A DNA stretch of 64,000 bases from positions 5,766,001 through 5,830,000 of the forward strand of contig NZ_JACBZH010000001.1 in NCBI RefSeq assembly GCF_013407855.1, given 5' to 3'. Source of the stretch: Actinopolymorpha rutila. Lineage in GTDB: Bacteria; Actinomycetota; Actinomycetes; Propionibacteriales; Actinopolymorphaceae. Shown piece after piece: positions 35,868 through 43,163 of this stretch (position 1 is the stretch's first letter; each line of letters opens with the position of its first letter). Made by a program: the position numbers and the translations under genes. Below the pieces are notes generated by a model that worked only from the letters and a program-made list of their open reading frames with translations, did no database searches and had not been told where the DNA came from.

Positions 35868-37172
35868 CTACGCCGCCGGGGTGACCTTGGCGAGCGCGTT
35901 GATGAGCCGGTCCATGGCGTCACCTCCGCGCGGGTCGGTCAGGTTGGCCAGCAGTTTGATCGTGAAGCGCATCAGCACCGGGTGCGGCAGGCCGTGGCGG
36001 GTGGCGATCTTCATCACCTGTGGGTTTCCGATCGCCCTCACGAAGATCCGGCCCATTGTGTAGTAGCCGCCGTACCTCGCCGAAAGCGCCCGCGGATAAC
36101 TCTCCAGCACCCGCTCGCGCTGCGGACCGTCGGGGCGGGCCAGCGCCTGGGCGACGACCTCGGCGGCCATCTCCCCCGACTCCATGGCGTAGGCGATCCC
36201 TTCGCCGTTGAAGGGGTTGACCATGCCGCCGGCGTCACCGACGAGCATCAGTCCGGAAGCGTAGTGGGGCTTGCGGTTGAAGCCCATCGGGAGTGCCGCT
36301 CCGCGGACCTGGCCGACCTGCCGGTCGTCCACGAAGCCCCACTCCGGCGGCATCCCCGACAGCCAGGCCTTCAGCAGGCCGCGGTAGTCGGCGTTCTGGA
36401 AGCCGGTGGCGGTGTTGAGCATGCCGAGGCCGACGTTGCTGGTGCCGTCGCCCATGCCGAACACCCAGCCGTAGCCGGGCAGCAGGTTGCTCTGGCCCGG
36501 TTTGCCGTCCCACAGCTCCAGCCAGGACTCCAGCCAGTCGTCGTCGTGCCGGGGGCTTTCGAAGTACGTACGAACGGCCACGCCCATCGGGCGGTTCTCG
36601 CGGCGCATCCGGCCGGCCGAGACCGACAGCCGGGAGGAGTTGCCGTCGGCCGCGATCACCACCGGGGCGCGGTAGGTGATCTCGGTCCCGGCGCCTTCGC
36701 CGGAGCCGGGCTCGCGGACCGGCTTCGCGGTCACGCCGACGACCCGCCCGGTGCGCTCGTCGGTGACGGGGCCGGTGACGGTGGTGCGTTCGTGCAGGCG
36801 GGCGCCGGCCTTCTGGGCCTGGCGGGCGAGAGTCTCGTCGAAGTCGGTGCGCTTGCGGACCAGGCCGTGCGGCGGGTACTCCGCGAGGTCGGGCCAGGGC
36901 AGCTCCAGCCGCATTCCGCCGCCGTAGATGCGCAGGCCCTTGTTCTGCAGCCAGCCGGCCTCGGCCGAGGTGTCGATGCCCATCGCCACGAGCGACTTCA
37001 CCGCGCGGGGGGTGAGTCCGTCGCCGCAGACCTTCTCGCGCGGGAACGCCGTCTTCTCCAGCACCAGGACGTCGAGCCCGGTGCGGGCGAGGTGGTAGGC
37101 GGTCGTAGCGCCCGCCGGACCGGCTCCGACGACGATGACGTCCGCGTCGTGATCAGCGCTGTTGCGGCTCAT
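35868..37172 (-). CDS. menJ: Geranylgeranyl reductase-family flavoprotein, probable menaquinone reductase
   Basis: A 434-residue FAD-dependent reductase of the geranylgeranyl reductase family. In mycobacteria the homologue MenJ saturates one isoprene unit of menaquinone. The N-terminal dinucleotide fold VIVVGAGPAGATTAYHLAR, the EKTAFPREKVCGDGLTPRAV motif and the second FAD motif LMLVGDAGGMVNPFNGEGIA are all present. The C-terminal region has weakly hydrophobic segments that suit membrane contact. Position supports the role: nuoA-N and a polyprenyl synthase follow on the same strand, and menG and menF lie just upstream. A Rex-type operator sits 55 bp before the start. The exact substrate is inferred from family and context. 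Confidence 0.85.
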   Translation of the reverse strand: MSRNSADHDADVIVVGAGPAGATTAYHLARTGLDVLVLEKTAFPREKVCGDGLTPRAVKSLVAMGIDTSAEAGWLQNKGLRIYGGGMRLELPWPDLAEYPPHGLVRKRTDFDETLARQAQKAGARLHERTTVTGPVTDERTGRVVGVTAKPVREPGSGEGAGTEITYRAPVVIAADGNSSRLSVSAGRMRRENRPMGVAVRTYFESPRHDDDWLESWLELWDGKPGQSNLLPGYGWVFGMGDGTSNVGLGMLNTATGFQNADYRGLLKAWLSGMPPEWGFVDDRQVGQVRGAALPMGFNRKPHYASGLMLVGDAGGMVNPFNGEGIAYAMESGEMAAEVVAQALARPDGPQRERVLESYPRALSARYGGYYTMGRIFVRAIGNPQVMKIATRHGLPHPVLMRFTIKLLANLTDPRGGDAMDRLINALAKVTPAA

Positions 37173-37226
37173 GGCCCTTGCCTGGGAAGTGAGATTCGGG
37201 ACCTGATGCGGTGGTGCTGTGCGAAC

Positions 37227-37244
37227 TTGTGAACACCTTCACGA
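37227..37244 (-). promoter_or_regulatory. Rex-type operator upstream of menJ
   Basis: TTGTGAACACCTTCACGA matches the actinobacterial Rex operator (TTGTGAA, four bases, TTCACAA) at all but one fixed position. It lies 55-72 bp upstream of the menJ ATG and just downstream of a possible -10 (TAGACT on the minus strand, 37260-37265), a position suited to repression. Rex releases its site when NADH rises. A CRP-type reading is also possible because TGTGA and TCACG are 6 bp apart, but the inner AA...TT favours Rex. Confidence 0.6.
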
Positions 37245-37398
37245 GTCCGTGATGGTCACAGTCTACGAGGTTCGCTGCCATCCGTGCGCAAGCCCCCATG
37301 GGCGGGCTGACCTGGGGATTTAAGCGACGTTTCGGTTGCCAAAAACCTGCTGGCCGTTGCCGGACAATCGGACGCCGCTCACCTGCGGTTCAGCCGCC

Positions 37399-37467
37399 GA
37401 TTCCCCGCCGATCACCCTGTCGATCCCCTGCCGGTCACCCCGCGGATCCCCTGCCGATCAGCCCAGC
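37399..37467. repeat. Three imperfect copies of a 23-bp repeat
   Basis: Units begin at 37399, 37422 and 37445 and share a GATCCCCTGCCGATCA-like core with a few substitutions. The last unit overlaps the final codons of the DUF5615 gene. The array fills part of the 285-bp space between that gene and menJ. Confidence 0.65.
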
Positions 37468-37826
37468 GGGAGCCGCCGTACCCGGATGCCGTGGGTCCCG
37501 AACGCCACGATCGCTCCCTGCCTCAGGTCCTGCTCGACAAGGTCCAGGTGCGCGACGAAGTAGTCGGCGAGCACGGCCGCCGGAGCGACGCTGATCTCCC
37601 TGGTCAGCAGCACCGACGGGCCGAACGAGCGCTGGGCGGCCAGGAGCAGGCCGAAATCGGTGAACGCGGAGACGACGATCCGCTGGTCGAAGCGCGCGTG
37701 CTCGAGCAGGTCGGCGTCCGCGGCGTCGTGCAGGCCCACGTGATCGACGTGGACCGCGTCGTGCCCGGCCACCCGGAGGTACTCACACAGCCGGACGGAG
37801 ATGTTCTTGTCGGCGAGAAACCTCAC
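37458..37826 (-). CDS. DUF5615 PIN-like toxin
   Basis: A 122-residue protein of the DUF5615/Mut7-C-like PIN-fold group, a set of probable ribonuclease toxins paired with DUF433 antitoxins. The N-terminal FLADKNISVRLCEYLR carries the first acidic residue, then HVDHVGLHDAADADLLEHAR, and the third acidic site in VVSAFTDFGLLLAA, the usual PIN-like layout. The GTG start overlaps the DUF433 stop (GTGA at 37823-37826), the expected antitoxin-then-toxin order. Target RNA is unknown. Confidence 0.82.
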   Translation of the reverse strand: MRFLADKNISVRLCEYLRVAGHDAVHVDHVGLHDAADADLLEHARFDQRIVVSAFTDFGLLLAAQRSFGPSVLLTREISVAPAAVLADYFVAHLDLVEQDLRQGAIVAFGTHGIRVRRLPLG

Positions 37827-38050
37827 GCGGAGTCCCGCAGCGGCATCATCGTCACCTCGCTGGTGGCCGCGGCGTACAGCAGCGCCTGGCGCAGGTCCTC
37901 CGCCTCGACGAAGGCGTACTCCCGCTGGATCTGCTCCAGCGTCCAGCCGGCCGCGGCGAGGCGGATCAGCTGCGCCACCGTGAACCGCAGTCCACGGATA
38001 CAGGGCCGGCCCTCCATCTTTCCGGGCTCGACCGTGATCCGGTCCAACAC
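37823..38050 (-). CDS. DUF433 antitoxin
   Basis: A 75-residue DUF433 protein: LDRITVEPGKMEGRPCIRG followed by LRFTVAQLIRLAAAGWTLEQ and a helical end (AEDLRQALLYAAATSEV). The GRPCIRG plus three-helix pattern is the family signature, and such proteins act as DNA-binding antitoxins of DUF5615 toxins. The start is inferred as GTG at 38050, because AAGGAG lies 7 bp upstream and the domain begins there; the frame is open much further upstream but has no homology-like features. The promoter should lie in the 240-bp region before menG, which contains a 10-bp tandem repeat. Confidence 0.82.
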   Translation of the reverse strand: MLDRITVEPGKMEGRPCIRGLRFTVAQLIRLAAAGWTLEQIQREYAFVEAEDLRQALLYAAATSEVTMMPLRDSA

Positions 38051-38190
38051 CTCGTCGCTCCTTCGCCGGGTCAGCGCCGGCCGGAGCCGGGAGTTCTGGG
38101 CTGCGTCATGCTCGGGATTCTTCGCCGAGGTCGGCCGGGACCGGCCAGGTGCGGAGGCGCTGGGCGACCGGTGGGCGTGGTGCTGGGGCG

Positions 38191-38230
38191 GGTTCAGCCG
38201 GGTTCGGCCGGGTTCAGCCGGGTTCAGATG
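38191..38230. repeat. 10-bp tandem repeat upstream of the toxin-antitoxin pair
   Basis: Four copies of GGTTCAGCCG (second copy GGTTCGGCCG, last ending ATG) lie about 140 bp upstream of the DUF433 start, in the space before the end of menG. Confidence 0.8.
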
Positions 38231-38292
38231 GATCCGGGCGTGCTCGGGGTCGTTCGGGACGCTGCCTGGAGGTGTTCGGGCGTACGGGATCG

Positions 38293-38985
38293 TCAGGGGC
38301 GGCACGCCCGATGCAGCGCGACGATGCCGCCGCTCAGGTTGCGCCACTCCACCCGGCCCCACCCGGCCGCGGCGAACTCGGCGGCCAGGGCAGCCTGGTC
38401 CGGCCAGGCCTGGATCGTCTCGGCGAGGTAGACGTACGACTCGGGCTCGGCCGCCACCCGGCGGGCGATCCCGGGCAGCGCGCGCATGAGGTACTCGACG
38501 TACACCCGGCGGAACGGCGCCCACACCGGGTGGCTGAACTCGCACACCACGACCCGGCCGCCGGGCCGGGTGACGCGCAGCAGCTCGGCCAGGCCGGCGC
38601 GCGGGTCGACCAGGTTACGCAGGCCGAAGGAGATGGTCACCGCGTCGAAGCTCGCGTCGGCGAACGGCAGCGCCAGCGCGTCCCCGCCGACGAACGGCAG
38701 CTCCGGCCGCAGCCGCTTCCCGCGGCCCAGCATCCCGACGGAGAAGTCGCACGGAACGACGAAAGCCCCGTCCCGCTCCATCGGCTCGCTGGAGGTGCCG
38801 GTGCCGGCAGCGAGGTCGAGCACGCGTTCACCCATCCGCGGGTCGACCGCCTTCACCACCGCCCGCCGCCACCAACGGTCCTGCCCCAGTGACAACAGGT
38901 CGTTGGTCAGGTCGTAACGCTCGGCGATCTCGTCGAACATCGCCGCCACTTCGGCCGGCTGCTTTGCCAGGGATGCACGTGCCAC
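38293..38985 (-). CDS. menG: Demethylmenaquinone methyltransferase
   Basis: UbiE/MenG-type SAM-dependent methyltransferase, 230 residues, that performs the last ring methylation of menaquinone. Signature segments are FDEIAERYDLTNDLLSLGQD, RWWRRAVVKAVDP, the SAM loop VLDLAAGTGTSSEPMERDGA, ISFGLRNLVDPRAGLAELLR and VVCEFSHPVWAPFRRVYVEY. The GTG start at 38985 gives the normal N-terminus. It is divergent from menF with 63 bp between them, so both promoters lie in that short space. The C-terminus ends in a typical GGIVALHRACRP. Confidence 0.94.
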   Translation of the reverse strand: MARASLAKQPAEVAAMFDEIAERYDLTNDLLSLGQDRWWRRAVVKAVDPRMGERVLDLAAGTGTSSEPMERDGAFVVPCDFSVGMLGRGKRLRPELPFVGGDALALPFADASFDAVTISFGLRNLVDPRAGLAELLRVTRPGGRVVVCEFSHPVWAPFRRVYVEYLMRALPGIARRVAAEPESYVYLAETIQAWPDQAALAAEFAAAGWGRVEWRNLSGGIVALHRACRP

Positions 38986-39034
38986 GTGTCCAACCTCTCA
39001 CGGCCGCGCCCGCGCCTTAACCTCGGCCGACACC

Positions 39035-39040
39035 TACTCT
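39035..39040 (+). promoter_or_regulatory. -10 element for a probably leaderless menF transcript
   Basis: TACTCT lies 8 bp before the menF GTG (39049), with no ribosome site between. The arrangement matches the -10 at 15635. A clear -35 is not visible. Confidence 0.45.
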
Positions 39041-39048
39041 GGTGAGCC

Positions 39049-40371
39049 GTGACGGAATCATCGGCCATCCCCGCGGACGAGTTCGCGGCCCCTGACGTGC
39101 CCCGGCTGGTCGTACGCACCACCGAGCTCGACCCCGACGTGCACGCCGGACTCGATCTCCTGCAGACCCTGCCCACCGAGGACGCGACCGCCTGGGTGCG
39201 GCGCGGCGAAGGGCTGGTCGGGCACGGCGAGGCGGCCCGGCTCGACGTCGGTGGCGCCGACCGCTTCGCGGCCGCGGTGCAGTGGTGGGACAAGCTGGCC
39301 GAGTCCGCCGCCGTACGGGACGAGATCGGCGAACCCGGCACCGGCCTGGTGGGGTTCGGATCCTTCGCGTTCGCCGACGACCCCGGGCACTCCACGCTCG
39401 TCGTACCCCGCGTCGTCCTCGGCCGCCGCGGCGACCGCCGCTGGATCACCACCATCGCGGTCGAGCCCGCCCTGCCGACGGTGCCGTCGCTGCCCTCGCT
39501 GTTCGGTACGCCGCCTCCGGAGCGGCCGCAGGGAGTGGTGTTCGCCGACGGTGCGCTGACCGGCGCGCAGTGGGCGAGCGCGGTCGCCGACGCCGTACGC
39601 CGGATCGACGCCGGTGACCTGGACAAGGTGGTGCTGGCCCGCGACCTGCTCGCCGTCGCGGAGAAGCCGGTCGACTTCCGATGGCCGCTGGCCCGGCTCG
39701 CGCGCGACTACCCGGCCTGCTGGACCTACGCCGTGCGGGGCCTGATCGGCGCGACGCCGGAGATGCTGGTCCGGCTGGAGAACGGCCTGGTCACCTCGCG
39801 GGTGCTCGCCGGGACGATCCGGCGCAGCAACGACGACGCGCGCGACCTGGCGCTGGCCGCCTCGCTGGCGCGGTCGAGCAAGGACCTTGAGGAGCACGAG
39901 TACGCCGTACGTTCGGTGGCCGACTCGCTGGCGCCGCACTGCACGAGCATGAACGTGCCGGAGTCGCCGTTCGTACTCCACCTGCCGAACGTCATGCACC
40001 TCGCCACCGACCTCGCCGGAGTGCTGGCGGACGGCTCGAGCTCGCTGGAACTCGCGGCGGCGTTGCACCCGTCCGCGGCGGTGTGCGGCACGCCCACGCC
40101 GGTCGCGCTCGAGCTGATCGCCGAGCTGGAACACATGAACCGTGGCCGGTACACCGGTCCCGTCGGCTGGGTGGACGCCGCGGGGAACGGCGAGTGGGGC
40201 ATCGCGTTGCGGTGCGCGCAGGTGGACACCGACGATCCGCGGCGGCTACGGCTGTACGCCGGCTGCGGGATCGTGGCCGACTCCGTACCGGAGTCCGAAC
40301 TCGCCGAGGCGCAGGCGAAGCTGGTGCCCGTACGCGACGCGCTCACTCCCGACCCCGCCGAGACGCCGTAA
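39049..40371 (+). CDS. menF: Isochorismate synthase
   Basis: Chorismate-binding enzyme of the MenF/EntC group, 440 residues, converting chorismate to isochorismate, the first committed step to menaquinone. Recognised blocks are DAVRRIDAGDLDKVVLARDL, CWTYAVRGLIGATPEMLVRL, LVTSRVLAGTIRRS, the LHPSAAVCGTPTPVALELIA region and NRGRYTGPVGWVDAAGNGEW followed by GIALRCAQV. Isochorismate-type use is supported by menD, menC and menE further along, although the family also includes enzymes for siderophores and salicylate. The GTG start at 39049 follows a -10 element so closely that the message may be leaderless. Confidence 0.92.
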   Translation: MTESSAIPADEFAAPDVPRLVVRTTELDPDVHAGLDLLQTLPTEDATAWVRRGEGLVGHGEAARLDVGGADRFAAAVQWWDKLAESAAVRDEIGEPGTGLVGFGSFAFADDPGHSTLVVPRVVLGRRGDRRWITTIAVEPALPTVPSLPSLFGTPPPERPQGVVFADGALTGAQWASAVADAVRRIDAGDLDKVVLARDLLAVAEKPVDFRWPLARLARDYPACWTYAVRGLIGATPEMLVRLENGLVTSRVLAGTIRRSNDDARDLALAASLARSSKDLEEHEYAVRSVADSLAPHCTSMNVPESPFVLHLPNVMHLATDLAGVLADGSSSLELAAALHPSAAVCGTPTPVALELIAELEHMNRGRYTGPVGWVDAAGNGEWGIALRCAQVDTDDPRRLRLYAGCGIVADSVPESELAEAQAKLVPVRDALTPDPAETP

Positions 40372-40420
40372 CCGGGAGCCTTGTTCGGCTCTCCTCCTCG
40401 TTCGGCTCGCCTCATGAGGT

Positions 40421-40460
40421 GGGAAGACTCATGGGTGTCATAGGCCCGACAAGTCTTCCC
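40421..40460. terminator. Inverted repeat between convergent menF and the hemolysin III gene
   Basis: GGGAAGACT (40421-40429) pairs perfectly with AGTCTTCCC (40452-40460), and one more T-A pair extends the stem to 10 bp, with a 22-base loop. It sits in the 180-bp space between two converging genes, suited to a bidirectional terminator, though the loop is long and there is no T-run. The rest of this space shows nothing else. Confidence 0.4.
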
Positions 40461-40553
40461 AGCTTGCCGATTCTTCCGCGGAGAACGCCGGTGACCAGGC
40501 CGGATCCGTGGTCCCCGCCGAACCTCCGACCCGTGCGCGCTTGGGGCGAGCGG

Positions 40554-41240
40554 TCAGGAGTAGACCGTCAGTGACACGCCGACGTAGTGGGCGATGAACG
40601 CCAGGACCGTGAACGCGTGGAAGACCTCGTGGAACCCGAACCAGCGCGGCGACGGGTTCGGCTTCTTGGTGGCGTACACGATCGCGCCCGCGGAGTAGAG
40701 CAGCCCACCGGTGAGAATCATCGCGAAGACCGCGCCCCGGCCGTGGTCGAAGAAGTCCGGCAGCCAGAACGCCGCCGCCCAGCCGACCGCGACGTACACC
40801 GGGACGTACAGCCAGCGCGGCGCGCCAAGCCACAGCACCCGGAACGCCACCCCGAGCAGCGCACCGCCCCACACGATGGCGAGCAGCACCTTCGCGTTCT
40901 GCTTGTCCAGCAGCAGCAGGGTGAACGGCGTGTAGGTGCCGGCGATGATCAGGAAGATGTTGGCGTGGTCCAGCCGGCGCAGCACCCCGGCCGCGCGGGG
41001 CGACCAGGTCCCGCGGTGGTAGAGCGCGCTCACCCCGAAGAGCAGACTGGCCGTGAGGGCGAAGATCCCGGTCGCGATCTTGGCCTCGGGGGTCGGCGCC
41101 AGGACCACGATGACGATGCCCGCCGCCACCGAGAGCGGGAAGGTGCCGGCGTGCAGCCAGCCCCGCAACCTCGGCTTGACGGTCTGGGCGACGTCGTGGA
41201 CCGTTTCCTGCACGGAGCTTCCGAGGTCTGGCACGTGCAT
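40554..41240 (-). CDS. Hemolysin III family membrane protein (TrhA/YqfA type)
   Basis: A 228-residue seven-helix membrane protein of the hemolysin III/PAQR-like family. Conserved polar sites are SALYHRGTW, RRLDHANIFLIIAGTYTPFT and, near the end, FHEVFHAFTVLAFIAHYVGV, with the histidines that bind metal in related proteins. In some bacteria members affect membrane lipid homeostasis; the name hemolysin is historical. The first 30 residues are cytoplasmic. It lies 73 bp after the ABC-F gene on the same strand. Confidence 0.9.
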   Translation of the reverse strand: MHVPDLGSSVQETVHDVAQTVKPRLRGWLHAGTFPLSVAAGIVIVVLAPTPEAKIATGIFALTASLLFGVSALYHRGTWSPRAAGVLRRLDHANIFLIIAGTYTPFTLLLLDKQNAKVLLAIVWGGALLGVAFRVLWLGAPRWLYVPVYVAVGWAAAFWLPDFFDHGRGAVFAMILTGGLLYSAGAIVYATKKPNPSPRWFGFHEVFHAFTVLAFIAHYVGVSLTVYS

Positions 41241-41313
41241 GGGCCCTCCACGGTGCGGATCCGTTGTGGATCGAGTCCGGTCCAGCTGCTACGGGTGAGT
41301 AACGAATCTAGTC

Positions 41314-42972
41314 TTACGGGCGTTCCACGCTGATGTGCCCATCTAGCACGTGAACTATGTGCGTCGGGTGCACGGCTTCGACCAACTTTCGGTCATGGCT
41401 GGCCAGCACGAGGGTACCGTCGTAGTCCGCGAGCGCCTGCTCCAGCTGTTCGACCGCCGGCAGGTCGAGGTGGTTGGTCGGCTCGTCCAGCACCAGCAGG
41501 TTGGCCTGCCGCGCGACGAGGAGTGCCAGGTCGGCCCGGGTCCGCTCACCGGGCGAGAGCGAGCCGGTCTGTCGTACGACATCGTCGGCGCCGAGTCCGA
41601 ACTTCGCCAGCAACGTCCGCGCCTCGGTCTCGTCCTGCCCCGAGGCCTGCCGGAAAGCGTCCAGCAGTACGACGTCGGCGGCCACGCCCCGGCGTACCTG
41701 GTCGATCTGCCCGAGTACGACGCCGTGCCCGATCCACCGCTCCCCCGCGGTCGGCTCCAGCTGGCCGAGCAGGACCGAGATCAGGCTGGACTTCCCGGCG
41801 CCGTTCGGACCGACCAGCACCATCCGGTCGGCGTAGCGCAGGTCGAGGTCGACCGGCCCCAGCCGGAACGATCCCCGCTCCACCACGACGCCCGCCAGCC
41901 CGGCGACCCGCGCCCCGCTGCGAGAACCCTGGTCCAGCTTCAGCCGCAGCTCCCACGGCGTCCGCGGCTCCTCGACCTCGGCCAGCCGGTCGGCCGCCCG
42001 CTGCGCACGGGCCGCGCCGGCACCAGTGCCCTGGGCCTTCTGGATGTGGAAGTGCCGGACGAACTTGTCGTTGTCGGCGGGCTTGCGGGCGGAGCGCTGG
42101 GCACCCGCGCGGGCCCACTCCTGCTTGCGTTTCGCCTGTTCCAGCAGGGCGTCCCGCTGGGAGGCGTAGGTGTCGTACGCCTCCTGCGCCGCGGCGTGCG
42201 TGCGCTCGCGTTCGGCCAGGTAGGAGTCGAATCCGCCGCCGTAGGTCCGGCCCTGCCGGCTGAACTCGTCGATCTCGAGTACGTCGGTCGCCACCCGCTG
42301 CAGGAACGCCCTGTCGTGGGAGACCACCACCAGCGCACCGGACCGGCTGGTGAGGAACTCCTCCAGCCTGGCCAGCCCGGCGAGGTCGAGGTCGTTGGTG
42401 GGTTCGTCGAGCAGGAGTACGTCGAACTTCGCCAGCAGCACCGACGCCAGCGCCAACCGGGCGAGTTGCCCGCCCGACAGGGACAGCACCGGGTCGTCGA
42501 GCCGGTCCGGCGGCAGGCCGAGGTCGGCGAGGACGGCGGGCGCGCGGGTGTCGAGGTCAGCGGCGCCGAGGGCGAGGTAGCGGTCCAGGGCGAGCGCGTA
42601 CCGGTCGTCCGCGCCCTTCTCCCCCTCGGCCAGTGCGGTGGTCGCGTCGGCGAGCTCGGCCTCGGCCGCGGTGACGCCGGTACGCCGGCCGAGGTAGCCG
42701 GCGAGCGTCTCACCCGGCCGGGCGTCCCGCTCCTGCGGAAGCAGCCCGACGGTGGCCTCTGCGGGCTGGCGTTCGACCGAGCCCTGGTCGGGGGCGAGCG
42801 CGCCGAGCATCACCCGCAACAGCGTGGTCTTGCCGACGCCGTTGGGTCCGACGACCGCACAGCGATCACCGGGCGCGACGGTGGCGGAGATGCCCCCGAG
42901 GACGAGCTGGGGACCGAGGTGAAGCTGAACGTCGCGAACGACGACGGTGGACAGAGCCGACACGGCGGACAT
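41314..42972 (-). CDS. ABC-F family ATPase
   Basis: A 552-residue cytoplasmic protein with two ABC domains and no membrane part, the ABC-F class that acts on ribosomes in translation or antibiotic protection. First domain: Walker A GPNGVGKTTLL (Lys about 48), signature LSLSGGQLARLAL, LLLDEPTNDLDL. Second domain: GPNGAGKSSLI, GSLSPGERTRADLALL, LLVLDEPTNHLDL. The linker is long, basic and helical (QAKRKQEWARAGAQRSARKP), as expected for the P-site tRNA interaction motif. The ATG at 42972 has GGAG 6 bp upstream; the frame is open upstream for 40 residues without conserved features. A palindrome lies about 100 bp upstream (43073-43092). Resistance versus housekeeping cannot be told from the sequence. 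Confidence 0.9.
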   Translation of the reverse strand: MSAVSALSTVVVRDVQLHLGPQLVLGGISATVAPGDRCAVVGPNGVGKTTLLRVMLGALAPDQGSVERQPAEATVGLLPQERDARPGETLAGYLGRRTGVTAAEAELADATTALAEGEKGADDRYALALDRYLALGAADLDTRAPAVLADLGLPPDRLDDPVLSLSGGQLARLALASVLLAKFDVLLLDEPTNDLDLAGLARLEEFLTSRSGALVVVSHDRAFLQRVATDVLEIDEFSRQGRTYGGGFDSYLAERERTHAAAQEAYDTYASQRDALLEQAKRKQEWARAGAQRSARKPADNDKFVRHFHIQKAQGTGAGAARAQRAADRLAEVEEPRTPWELRLKLDQGSRSGARVAGLAGVVVERGSFRLGPVDLDLRYADRMVLVGPNGAGKSSLISVLLGQLEPTAGERWIGHGVVLGQIDQVRRGVAADVVLLDAFRQASGQDETEARTLLAKFGLGADDVVRQTGSLSPGERTRADLALLVARQANLLVLDEPTNHLDLPAVEQLEQALADYDGTLVLASHDRKLVEAVHPTHIVHVLDGHISVERP

Positions 42973-43072
42973 AGCTGCTCCGGGGGCGACGTGGCCAGAA
43001 GACCTGGCCGGCATGGTGCGCGGCTGCCTGGAAGCAAGCGCGCGCGGGGGCCGAACGTCGGCGGACTCCCGG

Positions 43073-43092
43073 GTGGAACGAACGCGTTCCAC
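43073..43092. promoter_or_regulatory. Inverted repeat upstream of the ABC-F gene
   Basis: GTGGAACGAACGCGTTCCAC: 7-bp arms GTGGAAC and GTTCCAC separated by 6 bp, with GAACGCGTTC as a second perfect palindrome inside. It lies about 100 bp upstream of the ABC-F ATG and could be an operator or a leader hairpin. The arm is the same heptamer as in the array at 35814-35856. Confidence 0.4.
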
Positions 43093-43163
43093 GCAACGGA
43101 CGAAGCCCGCGGATCAGCTGCGCATCGGTCGGATCACTCCCGGATCGAGGGGACGGACCAACC

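Noticed and set aside
37228..37243. CRP-type site (TGTGA, 6 bp, TCACG) upstream of menJ
   Set aside because: The same bases fit the longer Rex consensus better, including the inner AA and TT, and the neighbouring genes are respiratory. CRP binding is not excluded.
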